A stretch of DNA of 64,000 nt. Source: G965261775 sp965261775. Its GTDB lineage: Bacteria > Pseudomonadota > Gammaproteobacteria > Eutrophobiales > Eutrophobiaceae. Below, one piece after another: positions 58,743-64,000 of this stretch (positions within the stretch are counted from its first letter, which is position 1; each line of letters opens with the position of its first letter). The position numbers and the translations under genes were made by a program. The notes under the pieces were generated by a model, which did not search any database, had not been told where the DNA came from, and worked only from the letters and a program-made list of their open reading frames with translations. Where the stretch lies: assembly GCA_965261775.1 (NCBI GenBank), contig OZ253477.1, forward strand, positions 310,001 to 374,000. Reading direction: 5' to 3'.

Positions 58743-60275
58743 ATGTCATCAGTCAGTGGAATATTATTAAATCATTTATATTCGGCCAGTCAGTCCCGCG
58801 AGCTGGATCGTATCGCCATAGATGAGTTCGGCATCCCTGCCGGTGATTTAATGCAGGCCGCCGGCCGTTTCAGTTATACCACGCTGAAACGGCGCTGGCC
58901 GGAGGCCGATGCTATTACCGTGATATGCGGGGGCGGCAATAACGCCGGAGACGGTTATGTGCTGGCGCGGCTGGCGCAAATGGAGAAAAAGCGGGTTTCG
59001 GTGATTAACCTGTTTGACCCTGAAAAGCTCAAAGGTGAAGCGCTCGTCGCGTATAAAGATATGCTTGCCACCGGTATTTCTCCGGAAAAAAAATGGTTCC
59101 CCGGATTTATCCGGGAGGCGGATGTGGTGGTGGACGCGATATTTGGTACCGGGCTGAAGGGGAATGTGGAAGGCGTGCCGGGCGATGTGGTCGCCGCCGT
59201 CAACGCCGCCCCCGTACCGGTGATATCCATTGATATTCCTTCCGGTTTAAACGCCGATACCGGCAACATTATGCGGCAGGCGATCGATGCCGATGTGACA
59301 ACGACATTCATCGGCCTGAAAAAGGGCATGTTCACAGCCGATGGCCCTCAGTGTTGCGGCCAGATTGAGTTTGATCGGTTGAATGTCCCCGACGAGTGTT
59401 ATCAGCGTCTCGGCGAACCGTCCGCGTGGCGACTGCAAACGGATGAATTGAACGCCGCGCTGACGCCCAGAAAACGTAACTCACACAAGGGGAGCTACGG
59501 TCATGTCCTGATCGTTGGCGGTGATAACGGTTATCAGGGCGCCGTTCGAATGGCTGCCGAAGCTGCCGCCAGAGTCGGCGCGGGGCTTGTCAGTCTGGCG
59601 ACACGTGCGACACATGCCGCCCAAATCAGCGCTGCGCGACCGGAGATCATGTCTCATGGTATTGCGGGTCCGGATCAACTTGTACCCCTGATTGAACGGG
59701 CGAATGTCGTTGCGATCGGGCCGGGTCTGGGGCATTCCGAGTGGGCCAAATCATTACTGATGCATGTGCTTGAAACAACGTTACCCCTGGTGATTGACGC
59801 CGATGCGCTGACCGTCCAGGTGCGGCGACCGGAGGCGTCGGGGCAATGGGTTATTACGCCACATCCGGGCGAGGCGGCGCGCCTGTTGAAACTCAGCGCA
59901 CGGGATATTCAGGCGGATCGCTTCGGGGCGATAAAAATGTTGCGGGAGCGCTGGCCGGGGCCGATCATATTAAAAGGAAGCGGCACATTGGTCGCGGATA
60001 AGGTGGGACGGGTATTTATCTGTGATAAAGGTAATCCGGGAATGTCATCCGGCGGTATGGGCGATGTGCTGACGGGTGTTGTCGCCGGCCTGATCGCGCA
60101 AGGCATTGAACCCGAACAGGCGGCCAGGCTCGGTGTTTGTCTGCATGCTGACGCGGCCGACCGGGCAGCGCACGCGGAGGGGGAACGCGGACTGATGGCG
60201 ATGGACCTGATGCCACACCTGCGTCATCTGGCGAACCCCTGGCCTGTGCAGTCCGCAGACCATCCTGAAAAATAG
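58743..60275 (+). CDS. nnr: Bifunctional NAD(P)H-hydrate epimerase / ADP-dependent hydratase
   Basis: 510 residues from ATG 58743; a GTG at 58734 is possible. It repairs hydrated NADH/NADPH. The N-terminal epimerase (YjeF_N) has VICGGGNNAGDGYVLAR and VDAIFGTGLKGNVEG. The C-terminal dehydratase has HKGSYGHVLIVGGDNGYQGAVRMAAEAAARVGAGL, VITPHPGEAARLL and GMSSGGMGDVLTGVVAGLIAQG. It is followed by tsaE, the classical order. Confidence 0.95.
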   Translation: MSSVSGILLNHLYSASQSRELDRIAIDEFGIPAGDLMQAAGRFSYTTLKRRWPEADAITVICGGGNNAGDGYVLARLAQMEKKRVSVINLFDPEKLKGEALVAYKDMLATGISPEKKWFPGFIREADVVVDAIFGTGLKGNVEGVPGDVVAAVNAAPVPVISIDIPSGLNADTGNIMRQAIDADVTTTFIGLKKGMFTADGPQCCGQIEFDRLNVPDECYQRLGEPSAWRLQTDELNAALTPRKRNSHKGSYGHVLIVGGDNGYQGAVRMAAEAAARVGAGLVSLATRATHAAQISAARPEIMSHGIAGPDQLVPLIERANVVAIGPGLGHSEWAKSLLMHVLETTLPLVIDADALTVQVRRPEASGQWVITPHPGEAARLLKLSARDIQADRFGAIKMLRERWPGPIILKGSGTLVADKVGRVFICDKGNPGMSSGGMGDVLTGVVAGLIAQGIEPEQAARLGVCLHADAADRAAHAEGERGLMAMDLMPHLRHLANPWPVQSADHPEK

Positions 60276-60353
60276 ATACGGATTGGCGCCTTTGTTGAAA
60301 CGGGTACTGGTCAGTCGGTTTACAGTGCTTGTGCAACGTGCGGTTTGCGTACA

Positions 60354-60800
60354 ATGAATCTGCTTATTGATGATTCCGCTATGATGGAATCTTTCGGGGC
60401 AAGGATAGCCGGTATGATCAAGGGCGGGGAAGTCATTTATCTCAGCGGAGAGCTGGGCACCGGAAAAACCACTTTCGCTCGTGGTTTTCTGGCGGCAGCG
60501 GGATATAAGGGAAAGGTTAAAAGTCCGACCTACGGTTTGATTGAAACCTACTCTCTGGACGGTTTTGATGTTCATCACTTTGACTTGTACCGTCTGCATG
60601 GTCCGGAAGAATTGGAGCAGATGGGCATTCGGGACTATTGTACGTTTGAGGCCGTCTGTCTGTTTGAATGGCCGGAACGGGGCGGCGATATGTTACCGTC
60701 ACCCGATATCCGTATCCATATCACCCATGATGACGAATGTCGCCGTGTCAGACTGGAAGCCGAATCGGATAATGGCCTATTGATACTCGGGCGACTTTGA
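60354..60800 (+). CDS. tsaE: tRNA threonylcarbamoyladenosine biosynthesis ATPase TsaE
   Basis: 148 residues from ATG 60354. It works with TsaB, TsaD and TsaC in t6A37 synthesis. Walker A is SGELGTGKTTFARGF, and SPTYGLIETY and HFDLYRL follow. LFEWPERGGDMLP is the family's C-terminal part. Confidence 0.95.
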   Translation: MNLLIDDSAMMESFGARIAGMIKGGEVIYLSGELGTGKTTFARGFLAAAGYKGKVKSPTYGLIETYSLDGFDVHHFDLYRLHGPEELEQMGIRDYCTFEAVCLFEWPERGGDMLPSPDIRIHITHDDECRRVRLEAESDNGLLILGRL

Positions 60801-60900
60801 GTCGCCATTCCCGCCGGAATGTGTCGCTAAAATATCGCATTTTGATATAAGTTGTATTTGTTGCATAATCGGATTGATTGAAAATTATTAATAATTTGCC

Positions 60901-61419
60901 ATGTCTGGTGACAACGTAAAATTTACTAAAAAAATTACTCAATCGGGTGGTCTGACCATAACGCTGTTGATATTGTGGCTGGTGTTGTCGGGTTACACGA
61001 CGCCGTTGTTATTATTTCTGGGGGCTGTGTCCGTGGCTCTGGTCGTTGTCATCAGTCAGCGTATGCAGTTGATAGAGTATCACAAGCCGAATGTATTGTT
61101 GCAGACGTTGCGGTCGGTTCCTTATGGTTTCTGGTTGCTGGCCAGGATATTGGAGTCCAATATTGACGTGTGCAAACGTATCCTTAATCCGAAATTACCT
61201 GTTAGTCCGGTGCTGATCAGACTTGCTTCAAGTCAGGAGGGTGATTTGGCCAGAACGGCCTATGCGAATTCGATTACTCTGACGCCGGGCACTGTCTCAA
61301 TTGATGTGGATGGCAAGGATATAGAGGTGCATGCCCTGACGCAGGCGGGTGCCAGGGAGCTGGCGGTCGGCGATATGGATCGCCGGATTACAGAGGTTGA
61401 GAAAAAGTCTTATGTTTGA
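60901..61419 (+). CDS. mnhE: Na+/H+ (cation/proton) antiporter subunit E
   Basis: 172 residues. Two N-terminal membrane segments (LTITLLILWLVLSG, LLLFLGAVSVALVVV) are followed by the MnhE/MrpE cytoplasmic part. That part has NALTLTPGT-like ANSITLTPGTVSIDVDGKDIEVHAL and EKKSYV at the end. First gene of an Mrp-type operon; the start of subunit F overlaps its end by 8 bp. Confidence 0.9.
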   Translation: MSGDNVKFTKKITQSGGLTITLLILWLVLSGYTTPLLLFLGAVSVALVVVISQRMQLIEYHKPNVLLQTLRSVPYGFWLLARILESNIDVCKRILNPKLPVSPVLIRLASSQEGDLARTAYANSITLTPGTVSIDVDGKDIEVHALTQAGARELAVGDMDRRITEVEKKSYV

Positions 61420-61693
61420 ATGGGCGACGGGTTTGATTTTATGCGCGATGTTTTTGGCGCTGTTGTCCGCCATTCTCGGCAAGACGGTATATGACAAAAT
61501 ATTGGCGGTCAATGTCTTCGGCACCATCACCGTATTATTTATCACGTTGTTTGGCTTTCTGACGGGACGCCCTGATTTTCTTGATATCGCGCTGGCTTAT
61601 GCCTTGATCAGTTTTGTAGCCACCATCGCGATTTTGAAATTCTTTGAATGCGGCGATATAGGGCATCCCCATCCTGCTGAGGATACGGAGTAA
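61412..61693 (+). CDS. mnhF: Cation/proton antiporter subunit F
   Basis: 93 residues from ATG 61412, three membrane helices. The conserved LGKTVYDKILAVNVFGTITV and DIALAYALISFVATIAILKF are the MnhF pattern. It overlaps mnhE by 8 bp, and its stop overlaps the next ATG by one base. Confidence 0.9.
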   Translation: MFEWATGLILCAMFLALLSAILGKTVYDKILAVNVFGTITVLFITLFGFLTGRPDFLDIALAYALISFVATIAILKFFECGDIGHPHPAEDTE

Positions 61694-62007
61694 TGAACCC
61701 GTTTTTAATGACGATCGCGCATTTTTTTGTGATTGGCGGTGTTGTTGCCATCCTTATCGGTTTGCTTGGTATTTACCGTATGCCGGATTTTTTTACCCGG
61801 CTTCATGCCGCCAGTATTATCGATACGATGGGGACGATATTTATTATTTTGGGCCTTGTTCTGTACTCGGGCTTTAATCTGGTCAGCGCCAAGTTGATTT
61901 TGATAATGTTGTTTATTCTGATTACCACGCCAACGGCCGCTCATGCGCTGGCCAAATCGGCATTGCACGGAAAGCTGAAGCCTGTACTTGAGGAACGAAA
62001 AGAATGA
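61693..62007 (+). CDS. mnhG: Cation/proton antiporter subunit G
   Basis: 104 residues with three helices. LIGLLGIYRMPDFFTRLHAAS is the MnhG/MrpG signature, followed by TPTAAHALAKSAL. It overlaps the next gene by 4 bp (ATGA). Confidence 0.92.
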   Translation: MNPFLMTIAHFFVIGGVVAILIGLLGIYRMPDFFTRLHAASIIDTMGTIFIILGLVLYSGFNLVSAKLILIMLFILITTPTAAHALAKSALHGKLKPVLEERKE

Positions 62008-62561
62008 GTGTCATGCTGATTAATGTTGTTATTCTCTGCCTGCTGATGATAACGGCGATAGCGATTGATCGGCAACGCAATCTCTTTTCGACGATTATGC
62101 TGACCGCTATTTACAGTCTGCTGTGCGCGGTCCTGTTTATTTGCCTTGACGCGGTGGATGTGGCCTTCACGGAGGCGGCGGTCGGTGGCGGGGTAGCAAC
62201 AATCTTTTTTCTGGGAGCGTTGGCCGTGACCGGATTTAAGGAAAAATCCGATACCGGTTTGTCCATAACGGGTTTGCTTGTGGTGTCGGTGACGGCTTGT
62301 CTGCTGGTCTATGGTCTGGCGGATATCCCGCCTTTCGGTCTGGCAGATAATCCGGTGCAGACTTATCTGGCCGCAAAATATGTTGATGAGTCCGCTGTTG
62401 AGATAGGCATACCTAATCTGGTGACCTCCATTCTTGCCAGTTATCGGGGTTACGATACTTTGGGCGAAACGATGGTCATTTTTACCGCCGGGGTTGGTAT
62501 ATTGATGTTGCTGGAACGCAACCGCGAAGAGCGCAAAAATTTATCCGGGGGGGACCACTGA
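62004..62561 (+). CDS. DUF4040/MrpB-N-like membrane subunit (MbhE-type)
   Basis: 185 residues. The N-terminal half has AIAIDRQRNLFSTIMLTAIYSL and AVDVAFTEAAVGGGVATIFF, the DUF4040 domain normally found at the C-terminus of MrpA. The C-terminal half (LVTSILASYRGYDTLGETMVIFTAGVG) is the extra MrpA/B-junction domain. A free-standing gene of this type is usual in the E-F-G-x-B order of split Mrp or Mbh complexes. Confidence 0.85.
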   Translation: MSVMLINVVILCLLMITAIAIDRQRNLFSTIMLTAIYSLLCAVLFICLDAVDVAFTEAAVGGGVATIFFLGALAVTGFKEKSDTGLSITGLLVVSVTACLLVYGLADIPPFGLADNPVQTYLAAKYVDESAVEIGIPNLVTSILASYRGYDTLGETMVIFTAGVGILMLLERNREERKNLSGGDH

Positions 62562-62971
62562 TGGAGCATCATCTGGTACTCAGGATTGTCGCGAAATGTC
62601 TGATCCCGCTGATCATGCTGTTTGCGCTGTATGTGCAGTTTCACGGTGAATATGGCCCCGGGGGCGGATTTCAGGCCGGCGTTATCTTTGCCGTCGCTTT
62701 TATCCTGTATGCGCTTATCCATGGTGTGGAACATCTGATGCGGGTGCTCCCGTCGCGTTTCATGAGCTGTCTGGCAGCGACAGGCGTGTTGCTTTATATC
62801 CTGGTGGGCCTGGTCGGCATTTTTAAGGGGGGCGAATTTTTGAATTACAGTGTGCTGGCAGGCAACCCGGTAACCGGTCAGCATATCGGCATCATTTTGA
62901 TAGAACTGGGTGTTGGCATAACGGTGGCGTCAAGCATTATATTGATTTTTTATGCTTTCACTCGTGGCTGA
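62561..62971 (+). CDS. mnhB: Cation/proton antiporter subunit B
   Basis: 136 residues, four helices. FHGEYGPGGGFQAGVIFAVAFIL and GIILIELGVGITVASSIILIFYAF are MnhB hallmarks. In related operons subunits C, D and A follow, but here the next sequence is a TonB-receptor fragment, so the operon is cut short. Confidence 0.93.
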   Translation: MEHHLVLRIVAKCLIPLIMLFALYVQFHGEYGPGGGFQAGVIFAVAFILYALIHGVEHLMRVLPSRFMSCLAATGVLLYILVGLVGIFKGGEFLNYSVLAGNPVTGQHIGIILIELGVGITVASSIILIFYAFTRG

Positions 62972-62972
62972 G

Positions 62973-63152
62973 GACGCTTCGGGGGGACTGGAATACAATA
63001 TCGTCGGTGTCGACTTTGATCTGCCCGATTACACAATTGTCAGTGGGTTTGTGTCTTATGATGTAACAGACGCTATCACGGTGCGAGCGGATGTCGGTAA
63101 CCTGTTTGACGATACTTACCAGGGCCTGGCACTATCCGAAACTCTTTCGTGA
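62973..63152 (+). pseudogene. C-terminal fragment of a TonB-dependent receptor
   Basis: In frame from 62973: EYNIVGVDFDLPDYTIVSGF, then VSYDVTDAITVRADVGNLFDDTYQG. The last two beta strands of a TonB-receptor barrel (V-D-A-I-T-V-R-x-D-V-x-N-L-F-D-D-x-Y) are recognisable. The end LALSETLS lacks the terminal aromatic residue. There is no start, and the sequence begins immediately after the mnhB stop codon. Confidence 0.7.
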
Positions 63153-63250
63153 TGGGCCTTTTGACCGCTCGCTATTCAGAAATGCTCCTGACTGTTCCGT
63201 AGAAAAATAAACCTGTGTTCCGGTGCCCAGGGTCAATTTCCTGCACGTCT

Positions 63251-64000
63251 TTATTCGGTTATTCTTTGGACATCGGGATTGTTCCAGTTTCCCTGAATAC
63301 TGTATTGGTAATCGAGCATTGTATTGATGTTTTTATTCAGTAGTTCGCCACCAAGATAAATCGCCGCGCCTATCCCAATGCCGATCGGACCAAATAGCGC
63401 GCCGGCCATGGGCAGGCTACTTGATATTTTGGGGGTGACGGTGGCGATTTGATCGTAGTCTTCCGCACTGAGACCCGTGCGGCCGCTTATGCTGATATCG
63501 GCCGACACCCCCTGCATTTGCAGGTCGTTTGTGTAGGCGTCTCCCCCTTGCAAATTGAAGTTACCATTGATGCTGTTGAAGGCAAACCCTTTTGTAAACA
63601 AGTCGGTAAAATCCAGCGCCAGTCGTCTCGGCAGCATCTGCACACTCAACAAGCCAAAGAGGCGCCCGACGGATGGATCAATATCCAGAAATCGGCCCTT
63701 TCCGATATCCATGTTCAGTTTTCCATTGGTGTTTTTCAGGGAAAAGTCCATCGGCGTTCCCTGCCAGTCTGCCTGTAGTTCGATCTTTGTTCTCCCGCCT
63801 TCAATATTAGTCCCGGCATAGTTGAATGTATTGAGCATTTCACTGATGGAATCCGCCTGCAGTGATGCGGAGGACTCCGTGTAATCAACGTTATTGGTTT
63901 GAGTCCATTTGCCGCTGGCGTTAATGACAAAACCGGGTTTGCTGAAGTTGAGTTGATTGATATTGATCCCGTCGTCCGTGTTTGTGGTCAACAGGATGGC
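63251..64000 (-). CDS. yhdP: 3' part of a YhdP-like (AsmA/DUF3971, TIGR02099) protein, cut by the window edge
   Basis: The frame is open to base 64000, so only about 250 C-terminal residues are seen; the TTG at 63991 is not the real start. GKLNMDIGKGRFLDIDPSVGRLFGLLSVQMLPRRLALDF and GFAFNSINGNFNLQGGDAYTNDL match the conserved C-terminal domain of YhdP. The Gly-rich AGALFGPIGIGIGAAIYLGG hydrophobic stretch and the end YSIQGNWNNPDVQRI do so too. YhdP is an inner-membrane-anchored, bridge-like protein implicated in phospholipid transport to the outer membrane. Confidence 0.88.
   Translation of the reverse strand, partial: AILLTTNTDDGININQLNFSKPGFVINASGKWTQTNNVDYTESSASLQADSISEMLNTFNYAGTNIEGGRTKIELQADWQGTPMDFSLKNTNGKLNMDIGKGRFLDIDPSVGRLFGLLSVQMLPRRLALDFTDLFTKGFAFNSINGNFNLQGGDAYTNDLQMQGVSADISISGRTGLSAEDYDQIATVTPKISSSLPMAGALFGPIGIGIGAAIYLGGELLNKNINTMLDYQYSIQGNWNNPDVQRITE

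Overview
The window looks like chromosomal DNA of a gammaproteobacterium, probably uncultured. The evidence is the gene order rpsP-rimM-trmD-rplS, the divergent pair ypjD/ffh, ampD-ampE, AcnB beside a single-chain class I fumarase, LpxH, DsbC and DsbB, oligoribonuclease, XerD and a YhdP-like protein. Base composition is mid-GC over most of the window. One GC-rich block (about 33.8-36.65 kb) and one AT-rich block (about 37-38.6 kb) stand out from it. I cannot name a genus.

Layout. 1-4.4 kb: the 3' end of an unknown secreted protein, then a leftward surface-glycan cluster (methyltransferase, two GT25-type and one GT4-type glycosyltransferase). 4.6-8.2 kb: 5-formyl-THF cyclo-ligase divergent from the operon rpsP-rimM-trmD-rplS-xerD. 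8.3-18.1 kb: an orphan GspE/PilB ATPase, dsbC, an AGCS symporter with nadC, a retropepsin-like protease, an egtC-egtB pair without egtD, and ampD-ampE. An ankyrin-repeat remnant lies at 14.35 kb. 18.1-19.5 kb: a short locus of tandemly duplicated lipoproteins with two small genes below the usual size cut-off. 19.5-22.6 kb: lpxH, cysS and a Pro-Arg-His-Lys tRNA cluster. The tRNA-Arg(UCU) is interrupted inside its anticodon by a 292-nt group I intron. 22.6-33.5 kb: an unknown gene with a duplicated, frameshifted 5' end, metA with a P-loop ATPase, fumarase, acnB, mnmA, ypjD and ffh.

33.8-54.4 kb is accessory. It holds a GC-rich CDF-efflux/ABC-2 island that ends at tRNA-Ser(GGA), then an AT-rich two-gene pair with a HEPN-like motif. 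Next comes a decaying type III restriction-modification locus in which mod and res are each split by a frameshift. A HepT-MntA toxin-antitoxin pair and two 23S-IVP four-helix-bundle genes lie between mod and res. Heptamer repeats related to AAATGYT run through this locus, both between genes and in frame inside mod and res. Second, broken copies of res, mod and the four-helix gene lie on either side of a 1779-residue RTX-repeat gene. Beside that gene are an RTX pseudogene and a 19-copy array of a 44-bp unit carrying ATTCCC-N8-GGGAAT palindromes.

54.7-64 kb: two duplicated small membrane proteins, then a return to core genes. These are an M48 protease/cytochrome c/dsbB operon, orn-nnr-tsaE, and an Mrp-type cation/proton antiporter operon (E, F, G, an MbhE/B-like subunit, B). 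The Mrp operon stops without subunits C, D and A and runs into a TonB-receptor fragment. The window closes with the 3' part of a yhdP-like gene.

The most notable items are the intron-split tRNA-Arg, the repeat-ridden RM/toxin-antitoxin/RTX region, the 18-19.5 kb small-gene locus, and the HEPN-like pair beside tRNA-Ser.
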